64,000 bases of DNA from Nicotiana tabacum. Taxonomy: Eukaryota > Streptophyta > Magnoliopsida > Solanales > Solanaceae. Below, piece by piece: positions 47,523 through 57,428 of the stretch. The stretch spans positions 11,722,222 through 11,786,221 of the forward strand of contig NC_134095.1 of NCBI RefSeq assembly GCF_000715075.1, read 5' to 3'. A program made the translations under genes and the position numbers. The notes under the pieces are model-generated. The model made no database searches and had not been told where the DNA came from. It saw nothing but the letters and a program-made list of their open reading frames with translations. Numbering within the stretch: position 1 is the first letter of the stretch; every line of letters begins with the position of its first letter.

Positions 47523-48636
47523 CCTATTCGAGGGCGGACGAACCCAAAATATCGTATTCGAGGGCGGATGAACCCAAAATATCCTGTTTGAGGGCGGATT
47601 AACCCAACATATCCTGTTCGAGGGCGGATGAACCCAACATATCCTATTCGAGGGCGGATGAACCCAACATATCCTATTTGAGGGCGGATGAACCCGACAT
47701 ATCCTATTTGAGGGTGGATGAACCCGACATATCCTATTCGAGGGCGGATGAACCCATTATATCCTATTTGAGGGCGGATGAACCCGACATATCCTATTTG
47801 AGGGTGGATGAACCCAACATATCCTATTCGAGGGCGGATGAACCCATTATATCCTATTTGAGGGCGGATGAACCTAACATATCCTACTTGAGGGCGGATG
47901 AACCCAAAATATCCTGTTTGAGGGCGGATTAACCCAATATATCCTGTTCGAGGGCGGATGAACCCAACATATCCTATTCGAGGGCGGATGAACCCAACAT
48001 ATCCTATTTGAGGGCGGATGAATCCGACATATCCTATTTGAGGGTGGATGAACCCGACATATCCTATTCGAGGGCGGATGAACCCATTATATCCTATTTG
48101 AGGGCGGATGAACCCGACATATCCTATTTGAGGGTGGATGAACCCAACATATCCTATTTGAGGGCGGATGAACCCAACATATCCTATTTGAGGGCGGATG
48201 AACCCAACATATCCTATTTGAGGGCGGATGAACCCAAAATATCCTATTTGAGGGCGGATGAACCCAACATATCCTATTTGAGGGCGGATGAACCCAACAT
48301 ATCCTATTTGAGGGCGGATGAACCCAACATATCCTATTTGAGGGCGGATGAACCCAACATATCCTATTTGAGGGTGGATGAACCCAACAGATCCTATTTG
48401 AGGGCGGATGAACCCAAAATATCCTATTTGAGGGCGGATGAACCCAACATATCCTATTTGAGGGCGGATGAACCCAACATATCCTATTTGAGGGCGGATG
48501 AACCCAACATATCCTATTTGAGGGCGGATGAACCCAACAGATCCTATTTGAGGGCGGATTAACCCGACATATCCTATTTGAGGGCGGATGAACCCAACAT
48601 ATCCTATTTGAGGGCGGATGAACCCAACATATCTTT
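47523..48636. repeat. 30-bp satellite-like array, about 37 units, higher-order structure
   Basis: The unit is CCTATTTGAGGGCGGATG + AACCCAACATAT. From 47551 to 48630 every unit is exactly 30 bp with no indel. Eight successive unit variants at 47581-47820 recur in the same order at 47911-48150, a 330-bp (11-unit) higher-order period. Because 30 is a multiple of 3, long frames appear on both strands (RADEPNISYL; IRPQIGYVGF). GGATTAA units put stops in the plus frame, so it is not a protein gene. Confidence 0.92.
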
Positions 48637-48730
48637 AAGACTTGAAAATGTCTTACCTCGAATACTTGCTGGGGATTGGGATGAATTTTCCTTTTCTACC
48701 TTCCCCAAATTTTTATTATTATTCTAACAT
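48637..48730. other. Array flank, copy 1
   Basis: TAAGACTTGAAAATGTCTTA (an inverted repeat with 6-bp arms) and CTTGCTGGGGATT follow the array. The same order follows the second array at 49154 onward. A short pyrimidine-rich spacer ends in TTATTATTATTCTAAC. Confidence 0.6.
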
Positions 48731-49149
48731 ATCCTGTTTGAGGGCGGATGAACCCAACATATCCTATTTGAGGGCGGATGAACCCAACATATCCTATTTG
48801 AGGGCGGATGAACCCGACATATCCTATTTGAGGGCGGATGAACCCGAAATATCCTATTTGAGGGCGGATGAACCCGACATATCCTATTTGAGGGCGGATG
48901 AACCCCACATATCCTGTTTGAGGGCGGATGAACCCCACATATCCTGTTTGAGGGCGGATGAACCCAACATATCCTATTTGAGGGCGGATGAACCCAAAAT
49001 ATCCTATTTGAGGGCGGATGAACCCGACATATCCTATTTGAGGGCGGATGAACCCGACATATCCTGTTTGAGGGCGGATGAACCCAACATATCCTGTTTG
49101 AGGGCGGATGAACCCAACATATCCTATTTGAGGGGGATGACCCCAAAAT
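48731..49149. repeat. 30-bp array, second block, 14 units
   Basis: It has the same unit and phase as 47523-48636, with more CCCGACAT and CCCCACAT variants; the last unit is 29 bp. With its right flank it appears to be a duplicate of the end of the first block (shift 519 bp). Confidence 0.9.
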
Positions 49150-50430
49150 ATCCTTAAGACTTGAAAATGTCTTAACGCGAAAACTTGGTGGGGATTATTT
49201 ACTTACCTGTTGGGGGGGTAAAATGTTATCAGCTGGGGGTACCTGACTTCCAGAAAATTTTCTAAATGGAAGGAAAATTTTCTGCCCCAGTTTGATAATA
49301 TCCCTTGTGGCATGCGTTTCTGCATCAATGCCATTTCCTTTACCTGTTTCAAATCAAACAAAATTTGTTAGTTTAAAACATGGTGGTTGGATGTGATACT
49401 CCTATTGGGATGACTTTCCCTTTCTCTTTCATTGCGCTGTGTTGCACAACTTGTTGGGGACGATTTTATTTGCTGGGTACAATCCCTTTCTGCTGGGGAT
49501 ATCCCTCTTCTTTCTGTTCATGGGCCTTGGCCTTGAGGCTTATAACTTTTGATAAAGGCAATGGTATCCCTCTTGACACTTGTCAATCCTTCTATCAATT
49601 CCCTTTTGCTGGGGATATCTTTTGACATTGGCCTCGCGTTTGTTCCCTGCTGACTATACCACTTGGATGTACTAGTCAGATCTCATTTTGGAAAGATGAT
49701 GGCCTATTTTGAAGTCAATTCCCACTTGTTCTGACCAAACCGACTCTATTGGGGATTTTTCTATGAAAGGAAAAAAGATAAAAGGGAACAGAATAAAAGG
49801 ACAAAAGGAAAAAGATGACCTTTTAACAAAAAACTATAAATAAAAATCTATCAAACGCAGATACCGACTCTAATGGCCATGACATGCATATGCGGCCTGT
49901 CCTCCGCCGTTAATCATCTTTCAAGATCTTCAATTGGCGATTCCCCATCTGATTCTCAATCTTATTCGACTTGTAGTGCCCGAAGGGTTTTCACTATCAA
50001 GTCTCTCTCATTTTTGGTTCTTTTCTCAGCTTCCATCGCCTTATGGTGCCTGTGAAGGTTTTCACCAATAAGACTCTCTCGTTTTTATATCTCTCCCCAG
50101 CTGGGGATTTGGAGTGTTGCCGGTATGACTCTTTCTGTTGGAGATTAGAGTCCTTTCTGCTGTGGAACAGAATGTTATGTTCGCCGGTAAGACTCTTCAT
50201 TTGTCTGACTTGGCATCTTTTGAAGACTGATCAGAAGGTCTTTCTTTGGACCGTAATGTGGGTTTTGGACAAGGTTAGAAAGAAAGGGTATAAAAGGCTC
50301 AAAAATACATTAATTCTGGGTTATTAGTTACAACCTTCAGAATTAGATTTATTTACAACAAACACAACTTTTGCCCCAGTTTCTTGCTTGGGGATATTTT
50401 AATTGATTTTTTTTCATTTTTCAAAATTAT
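49150..50430 (-). other. 3' UTR of the insert between array and motif S9
   Basis: Non-coding. It is co-linear with 37670-39228 of the host element (TTCTGCCCC, AACATGGTGG, GTGCCTGTGAAGGTTTTCACC, CTCGG and TGACCGAG words), although the minisatellites to the left differ. Frames at 49380-49625 and 49997-50327 are not supported. Confidence 0.6.
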
Positions 50431-50489
50431 GACCGAGTCGTGAAGCGCCTACGTATCCTCTTTGAGGAATCAGGTCAAACGTAGTTCCC
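50431..50489 (-). ncRNA. Structured repeat motif, site S9 (post-pol)
   Basis: The outer arms are CTACGT (50449-50454) and ACGTAG (50479-50484). The inner arms are TCCTC (50456-50460) and GAGGA (50464-50468), the same as S7. GACCGAGTC is conserved at 50431. A pyrimidine tract (sense purine) lies directly upstream in sense at 50500-50665. Confidence 0.7.
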
Positions 50490-50499
50490 AATTCCTCTT

Positions 50500-50665
50500 T
50501 TCCATTTGACTTTCTTCTTTTTTTTCTTTTTCTTTTTTGTTATCACTTTTCTTTTCTTTTCTCTTTTCATTTCTCCTTTCTTTTTGTCGTTTTTTCTTTC
50601 TCTCTTTTTTCTTTTATTCTTCTTTTTCCATTTTGTTGTTTTCTTTTCTTTCTTTTCTCTTATCT
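50500..50665 (-). repeat. Purine tract (sense) before motif S9
   Basis: About 160 bases of TTTTC/CTTTT-type DNA are equivalent to the purine tract at 28255-28392 in element E. The frame at 50506-50727 (poly-Phe) is an artefact. Confidence 0.6.
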
Positions 50666-50869
50666 GTCATGCTCGCGTATTTTATTCGTTGCTACTAATT
50701 CCGAACGAGGGGTATGAAAGAAAATAAATAAGGCTCAAAAGGGGTAACGAAGGATAAAGTGTTTGGGTAACAGAACAAAATGCCTTCGTCATTCCAGTCT
50801 TCAAAACATGCCAAGTGCAAACAACACAACTTAAATTTGTAGTCTCTTCTGATGGTGCTGGACTTGACA

Positions 50870-51300
50870 ATTATATTCAACATCTGTTTGGTCATTTGTC
50901 ACTTCTAAAGCACCGTTGGGCGACACTCTTATTTTCATTATTATGAACGACCCTCATGCCAATTTAGGCGAATCTTTCTTTAATGGTTTTCTTTGCGTTT
51001 AACTTGCCCCAGTTCCACATGACTCGGGCTCCAAATAATCTCAAACCGTACTTATTTCCTTTAAATGCTTTGATCGCCTTTCCGAGGTTTTATGATTAAC
51101 TTTTAAGCTTAGGCCCAAACTGTGTGCGCGTGTCATGTCACTAGAATCGGCGCCGAACAAAAATGATAGAAGGACTAAACAAAAAGATGACTGGAAATAA
51201 TAAAAGACCGGCTTTTGTATTAGATTACCGGTGAAATGGTTTGAAAAAAACAAAACAAACCGGAATAAAATCCTAAACAACCTGGACAAAACTTAAACAA
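50870..51300 (-). pseudogene. pol: Stub of pol: start of RT exon joined to integrase tail
   Basis: In sense, SSDMTRAHSLGLSLKVNHK (about 51150-51100) matches the beginning of the RT exon (SNDMACTTDLRPSL at about 57400). The codons that follow are already decayed, and CCAACGGTGCTTT (about 50920) corresponds to the SNGALCL part at the end of integrase (39600-39620). All of RT, both RNase H domains and the integrase core are missing. Element E shows the same join. Confidence 0.65.
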
Positions 51301-51620
51301 ACCGCTATGATAAAAAAAATGGAAAGATAAGAAGGTTTGACACAGGACAAAATCCGAATTACAATCCTAATAATCCGAACAACAGAAATGACAACAAAAT
51401 AAACCACCACAAGCTTTTCTCTTTCTAACCAAGGAACGGAGCGTCCTCCCATTTTATCAAACTTGGCATCGTAGCCACTGAGCTTCACATCAGCATTGCC
51501 TAGACCATTACCATCTTCAATATCATCAACCTTAGTCAACAAGTCCCCAATAGGATTCGACTGCTTCTGTTATCAGGCATGATCCTAGCAGAGCGTGCAT
51601 CATGAGGTGCAAGTAAAGGA
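51270..51620 (-). pseudogene. gag: Remnant of gag C-terminus and intron-like spacer
   Basis: LLTKVDDIEDGNGLGNADVK in sense aligns with LLTEVNDIEIGKGPSNFDVK at the end of gag in element E. It is followed by the spacer words that encode VVYFVVISV in both. Upstream, NDTQNP marks the part after the zinc knuckle. The capsid and zinc knuckle are absent. Confidence 0.7.
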
Positions 51621-51719
51621 TTCTGGGTGTCATTGTCTAGCTTACCACAAACCAACCACCTTAACAACATCTCTAAAACAAACAGGTTAGAATGGACTCA
51701 GTCGGTCCCCATTATTAAC

Positions 51720-51866
51720 ATCTTTTTTCTTTTTTTTTCGATTTTTTCCTTTTCTCTTTTTTCATTTTTCTTCGTTTTTTTCATTTTTTTTCTTTTCTTT
51801 TCCCCTTTTTTCTTTCTTTTTTTTTCATCCTCTTTTTCATTTTTTTTTTTTGCTTTTCTTTTGTTG
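51720..51866 (-). repeat. Purine tract (sense) after motif S10
   Basis: About 145 bases of T/C-rich DNA lie between motif S10 and the gag remnant, equivalent to 25105-25270 and 61300-61380. Confidence 0.6.
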
Positions 51867-51868
51867 TG

Positions 51869-51933
51869 GTCGAATCTTATGGAGATTTCCTACGTATCAT
51901 GACCCCGCATGAATCAGACCTTGCGTAGTTCGG
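51869..51933 (-). ncRNA. Structured repeat motif, site S10 (pre-gag)
   Basis: The outer arms are CTACG (51890-51894) and CGTAG (51924-51928). The inner arms are TCATG (51897-51901) and CATGA (51908-51912). The second hairpin has AATCT and AGATT at 51873-51887. In sense GGTC-C-GAA and TTC-GACC can close the motif with one bulge. Confidence 0.75.
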
Positions 51934-52877
51934 ACCGCTGAAAGATAAACAATACTAAACATTTTTCATATTAGAACAAACTGGGTTTCAAAGGTTCAAA
52001 TATGAACTACAAACTCAAAAATCAAACAAACCACATATTTTAATCAAAAGCTTTACAAACTCAAAAACAAAAGGCTAGCTCCCTTTCTCTGTTCGACAAA
52101 TGCAACCAAACGGTTATTTTTGCAAATGTGGCCCCTTCCAAATTTCACATGAATTTTGAGGCCGGGGAGGATTATTTATGACACTTTACAAACTTGTCCG
52201 TTCTTTTACGAAAATAGCCTTTCGACAACTGAAAGATACTCTAAGGCTATTTCGCAAGAACAGTTTAAGACGCGGCCGAAGCTGGCTCGGTTTATTTTAT
52301 TTTTTCATTTTTTTACTAAACATCCAAAAGGCATTCACCTGACCGTTTACTCTTTGTTTTTTTTTTTTGTTTTTTTTTCAAATTACGATAAAAACCTTGT
52401 GTTGCAAACACGGCCTTTCGACGTCTCGGGGACGAAGCTTTTTAAGGCTGTGTGGGTCAACTGAACCAAACTCCCAGACATGACCCAAAAGGTGGCTGTT
52501 TACGCAAAGTCAGCCTTCCGGCGTCCCTTTCGGGAACATTCGGCTATTTATGACAAACAGCATCTCCTGACTTAGTTATGACTCTTTTATTATTTTTTTT
52601 CAAAAATAGGAAACTCAATATTGCAAACACGGCCTATCAACGTCTCGGGGACGAAGATTTTTAAGTCCGTGTGGGTCAACTGGACTAAATCTTAAAATGA
52701 CCCAAAGGTGGCTGTTTATGCAAAGTCAGCCTTCCGGCGTCCCTTTCGGGAACATTCGGCTATGTCTTGATAAAACAGCGTCACCCGACTTCTTTATGAC
52801 AAAAACTAAAATTTGACATGTATTTTTTTTATTATTATTATTATTTGTTTTTTGGCTTTTTTAGCAAAAGGTGGGGT
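51934..52877 (-). other. Leader of the insert with a 219-bp tandem duplication
   Basis: The block beginning TTGCAAACACGGCCT at 52402 recurs at 52621. Both copies contain GTCTCGGGGACGAAG, GTGTGGGTCAACTG, GTCAGCCTTCCGGCGTCCCT and CGGGAACATTCGGCTAT. A third, decayed relative lies at about 52180-52300, and a host copy at 63790-63970. Non-coding; the frame 52156-52464 is not supported. Confidence 0.7.
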
Positions 52878-52941
52878 TGGACCCGATGAGGGTTGCCTAC
52901 GTATCTCACATCCGGTGAGAATCAAACCCGCGTAGTTCGGG
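52878..52941 (-). ncRNA. Structured repeat motif, site S11 (leader)
   Basis: The outer arms are CTACG (52897-52901) and CGTAG (52931-52935). The inner arms are TCTCAC (52904-52909) and GTGAGA (52915-52920), a perfect 6-bp stem found at no other site. The second hairpin has ACCC and GGGT (52880-52895). Confidence 0.75.
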
Positions 52942-53699
52942 CCAATAAACTATTTTTGAGAAGACCCTTTTCCATTTTCTATTCTTTTTTTTTATTTATA
53001 TAACAAACTATTATTTTTCATTCATAACAAACAAACTAACTAACGTAAAACATAAAACATTCCTTCTTTTTTCCTTTGTTTTTCTTATTCTAAAGAAAAA
53101 GAATTTTTCTTTTTTTTTTTGGAATTTTTACCTTAAATAAAAGAAATGCTTAAAAAATATTTTTTTGAATTTTCTTTTGAATTTTTTTTTGGATTATATA
53201 TATATTTATTTTGGAACAAATAATAAAATCACGTTCAACGCCCGACTCTTTTTATATTTTTTATTTATTTATTTTTGGCATTTTCATAGACAAGCAAAAT
53301 AAAATAAAAAAACATTTTAAAACCAGACTCTTTTTCATTTTCATTTAATGGCAAAACAAACTATTTTCTTTTCAATATTTTTGGAAAAAAAACAAGACAG
53401 AACAATGATGATTTTTTTTCTATTTTTCCTTTGCTTTTAATATAACAAACTAATAAGACATTTTTTTTCATTTTCTCAAAATTTCGGCAGAGTTTCGATA
53501 CTACTCGGACATTGGTTTCTTTTTTCTAAAAATAAGTAGTTATATCTCTACACTGTTATTTTTTTTTTCTCCTCTTTTTCACGATTTTTTTTAATCTGTG
53601 GAAAATAATGAAAACATACAAAATCTTTTGAATTTTCATGCTTTGTTTATATATATATTTTTATTTTTTATATTTATTATTACTTTAAAAAAAAGGTGG
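52942..53699. other. A/T-rich leader segment
   Basis: Long T and A runs with repeated ACTCTTTTT and GACAAACTA words; no gene or clear repeat unit. It is probably slippage-prone non-coding leader. Confidence 0.5.
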
Positions 53700-53925
53700 C
53701 ATGGGAGACATAATGATTTCCAAGACTTCTTGGATTCCGCAAATGCCCCCCATGCGCTTTTCCCAACATATGAAGCATGGGGGACATAGGAAATTCCAAG
53801 ACTTCTTGGATTCCACAAATGTTCCCTAGGTGCTTTTCCCAAAAATGAAGCATGGGGGACATAGGGAATTCCAAGGCTTCTTGGATTCCACAAATGTTCC
53901 CCATGTTTTTTGATTAAAATAACAC
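53700..53925. repeat. Three tandem 75-bp units with hairpin
   Basis: Units start at 53700, 53776 and 53851. Each has CATGGGGGACATAGG, then GGAATTCCAAG-ACTT-CTTGGATTCC (an 11-bp inverted repeat with one bulge), then CAAATGTTCCC and GCTTTTCCCAA. Frames on the minus strand (SLGISYVPHA repeats) follow the period and are not genes. Confidence 0.8.
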
Positions 53926-54544
53926 CATGCTGGAAAAACGTGCAACCTTCTTATTAAACGTGGTCAACATAACAAAGTGTGTCATTTGTCTGCCACTATC
54001 ATTGGTCCACCAAATGACTCATTCACCCTTGAATAAATATAACATGTAGCACATAGGATGCCGAAGATGGTCTATTATTTTCAGGTTGCTTGTCCTAGAC
54101 GGACCCAACCCCTGTGTTGAGTCCCCTAAGTCAGATGCACATGATGCAAATAAACGTTCCTACTAGGGATCCGGCATGAAGCTGAGTTATTCTAAGTTCA
54201 TAACCTGGGTATTTGTTCTAGACAGTGTACCCGAGCGGACAACTCGAGCTGAGGAAGGAGCTCCTTTCCGGGAACCAAAAGGCCAGCCGGCTTAGAAACT
54301 TTCCGAGCCTCTTTTATTTAGGGTATGACACTAACAGAATAGGGAGTCTCAACCAGTAAGCACATCCCCGGAGGTAAGAAGAGAAAGGTTTCGGCACAGT
54401 TTATATACAGTTCAAATAATATCAAAGCGGTAAAAGCATCATTTGGCACATTAGGCTCAAACATGTAAAAATCAGATAAAACCAAATATAACAACTTATC
54501 TAAGCTCGAATTTCTAACCCTGAACTAGTGGTTCTGGGTCATCT
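53926..54544 (-). other. Start of the leader of the insert
   Basis: Non-coding sequence between the primer site and the 75-bp repeats. The block with GATGCACATGATGCAAATAA at about 54135 has a counterpart near 23800 in element E (TTATTTGCATCATGTC), so leaders of the two elements are related. The frame at 54528-54776 crosses the PBS and LTR D and is an artefact. Confidence 0.5.
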
Positions 54545-54562
54545 TCCCCAGCAGAGTCGCCA
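54545..54562 (-). other. Primer binding site, tRNA-Arg type (insert)
   Basis: The minus strand reads TGGCGACTCTGCTGGGGA, four bases from the end of LTR D, identical to 23410-23427. Confidence 0.88.
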
Positions 54563-54566
54563 GAGC

Positions 54567-57322
54567 TGTCACACCTCCTTTTTACGCACCCGCGAGGGCG
54601 CAGGGGAGTTTTTCCAATTTAAGGACAATCAAAACGGGATTTGTTTATTTATTTCAGAGTCGCCACTTGGGAGATTTAGGGTGTCCCAAGTCACCTATTT
54701 TAATCCCGAATCGAGGAAAAGAATGACTATATATTACAGTCTGCGTACCAGAAATCCGGATAAGGAATTCTGTTAACCCGGGAGAAGGTGTTAGGCATTC
54801 CCGAGTTCAGTGGTTCTAGCACGGTCGCTCAACTGTTATATTTGGCTTGATTATCTGATTTTGTACATGTTAAACCTATGTGCAAGTTTTAAACTCTTGA
54901 CCGTTTTTATTATTATTTTTTACGAGAATTGCAACGTCGTGAAAATATATCTCGAACCACGTTACATCAATGCACCCGTGGTTATTGACATATCTCGACT
55001 CCGTTGAGATTTAGATTTGGGTCACATAAATGTGCACCCGAATTAAGAAAAATAAATTATTAAGACGCGCCTAAAGCAACTAACGCATTGTTATTTTGGG
55101 AAAGGCCGTAAAATTTGCTAAACGGCATGTCCCGGATTCTAAGTATTTTTAATATATATACATTTAGAGGGCCCCGCAGCTTCTACATTTTTGTTTGTCG
55201 AAGCTCGTCTCATTTATTATTAAAAGAAATTTACAACGTCATGGAAATGCATCTCGGGCCACGCCATAATCAATATACCCGTGATTAGAGACACATTTCG
55301 ATTCCGTTGAGATTTAGATTTGGGTCACATAAATGTGCACCCGAGTTTAGGAAAATTAAATTATTAAAGGCGCGCCTGAAGCAACTAGCGCATTATTATT
55401 TTGGGGTAGGGCCGTGAAATTCGCTGAACGGCCCGACCCGGAATCTAAGTATTTAATGCATATATTTTTGTGAGGGCTCCGCAATCTGTACATTTTTTAT
55501 GTGGCGAGGCTCGTCTCATTTTTATTTATTTATTTATTTTTTCTTTTTTTTCTTTTAGAAATAGGACAAGGCTAAAATAACTATGTTTTGTGCTACTTCG
55601 CGAGATCATAGGTTATAAATTGAACTTATTTGATGAAGCGAGTATTTTCCCGCGGAATTAAAATTGCTACTATAATTTCAACATTACTACCACATGTATA
55701 AACAATTATTAAGACAAACTAAATAATTAACACCTTTCAGAATATGTGCAAACCCCTATTATGACAAATATTTGGATAACAACAGTTTAACACGAAGAAA
55801 CAAAATGGCAAATAGCTACTTAAAATAACGAAACAACGGAAAAGAACTAGGATACCATACGGAGTTAATTATCAAAAATAGCAATTCGCAATCATCATGT
55901 ATATATGTCTCGCGCAATTTCGCGTACTATCCGCATGAACTAGGATTGTATTTCAACAAAACACATGTACATATTACTAAACAACAAATATGAAGGACAC
56001 GGACAGAGATGACCTACTTGATATTATCGTCCGATGCGTTGGACCTGCGACGAAACCTCGGACAACAAACTTGACGTACCGGACCACGACAGTGAAAGAA
56101 CAGCGATAACCTGGGCTGGTTGGTTGTCGCGTTTGGACAGTACAGCTGGAGCAGTGGTGTTTGGACGGTGTTCAGTGGTCGTTTGATCCACTGCTGGGCG
56201 TGAGGAAACGACGGGGAGACTGGTGGTGGCGTGAAGTCGAGCTGGAGGTTTGGTGGTGTACACCGGTGGTCGACGAGGCTGGGTAGCAGGTGGTCGTGGG
56301 CTGCTGTTTGACGGATGTGCTGAAAACGAACAGCAGCAACAATGGCTGCTGCTCGACCGACGCAGCAATGGGGTCGACGATGAACCTAGGAGGATGAGGA
56401 ATGGTCGTGAGCTGGTGGTTTTTGACAGTAGGGTCGAGGGTTATGGAGGAGGCAGAAGCTGCGGTGGTGGTGTTTGGGTGGTAGGTTGACGATGGCGGAG
56501 CTGGGGAGTTGCGACGAGGGGGTGGTGGTGGTTGCGGATGGTGTTTGGACGTGGGGTTTGGGTAGGGTTTTCTCTGGTTTTGCCAAGGAGAGGAAGAAGA
56601 CGACGCACAGTGTCCTCTTTCAATTTTTCAAAATCCTCCCCTGTTCAAAATGTTTTTGTCCGTGTTTTGTAATGGGTTTGCCCAAAAAAATGAGCCCCAC
56701 GCGTGGTGAGGTTCGAGACTTATGTTCCCCACGCGTGGTGGGGTTCCCCATGTGTCATGGACTCGGTTTATTATGGGTTAGGCCCGAAAATTAGGCTTAA
56801 AACCGGGTAGTTTGAACCCGAATATTATTCTTTTACCCGGATCCGAGAATAAGAACACGACGTTGCTTACTAATCCTATGTAAGCAAAATAACTACAAAA
56901 ATAAGACTAATATTTAAAACAAAACTATATCTTTTTTTTTAATATCTTTCAAGATTTAAAATAGCTACAAAATATTAATAATACTATTTTTTGTAATTTT
57001 CGTTTTTTTTAATAAAGACAAAATGTAAAGTAATATCTTTGTATTTTTTCCAAAATTAAAATGACTACAAAACATTAATAGAATTATATTTTTTTGTAAT
57101 TTTCGAATTTATATAAAATACCAAAATAAAGTACAATTTTTGTATTTTTTTCAAATTTATGATAAATACATAAACTAAAATTTATATATGTATTTTTGTG
57201 ATTTTTTTTTTTGCAACGAAATAAAGTAAAAATAGTTAAAATGGCTATATTAGACCCAATTACATATTTATGCTAAAAAAGTGTGAAAATCCTTGGGGAG
57301 GGTCAAAAATCACGTGCTTACA
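54567..57322 (-). repeat. 5' LTR (LTR D) of the non-autonomous element
   Basis: Co-linear with LTR C, 2.76 kb; the main difference is a roughly 36-bp deletion near 56082. It carries the same tandem 300-bp duplication (about 54925-55222 and 55225-55520) and the PBS-like CAGAGTCGCCA at 54655-54665. It ends CTTACA followed by the ATCAT duplication. Confidence 0.9.
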
Positions 57323-57428
57323 ATCATAATCGATCTCTTGTATAATTAAGTCGGAGTCAGATTGATTTATTAGACTAGGTCGAAGATCCGTTGTGCATGC
57401 CATGTCATTAGAACCAGTAAAAAGAGAA
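57323..57428 (-). pseudogene. pol: First codons of the RT-encoding exon
   Basis: In sense the frame SLFTGSNDMACTTDLRPSL and then SDSDLIIQEIDYD runs into the insertion site and is continued at 42900 by DDESKYDEDEAFEE after the duplicated bases. It is the N-terminal acidic linker upstream of RT. Short, but the frame and the join both fit. Confidence 0.8.

Larger units (their letters stand above)
42901..57322 (-). mobile_element. Complete non-autonomous Tat/Ogre derivative, 14.4 kb
   Basis: Two LTRs about 1% different, an ATCAT duplication, a tRNA-Arg type PBS inside the right LTR and a PPT inside the left LTR show a complete, fairly recent insertion in minus orientation. The interior (45693-54566) has no capsid, protease, RT, RNase H or integrase frame. 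It has only a scrap of the gag C-terminus (51540-51270) and of the integrase tail (about 50990-50880). It must have used proteins of a relative. Four structured motifs (S8-S11) and several minisatellites fill the rest. Confidence 0.9.

Noticed and set aside
47551..49149. CRISPR-like look of evenly spaced 30-bp repeats
   Set aside because: Repeats are directly contiguous with no unique spacers, there are no cas genes, and the context is a plant retrotransposon UTR.
47678..49157. Repeat proteins encoded by the 30-bp array (RADEPNISYL repeats up to 184 residues, also on the minus strand)
   Set aside because: A 30-bp period without indels leaves all frames open on both strands. Unit variation is freely non-synonymous, and GGATTAA units introduce stops.
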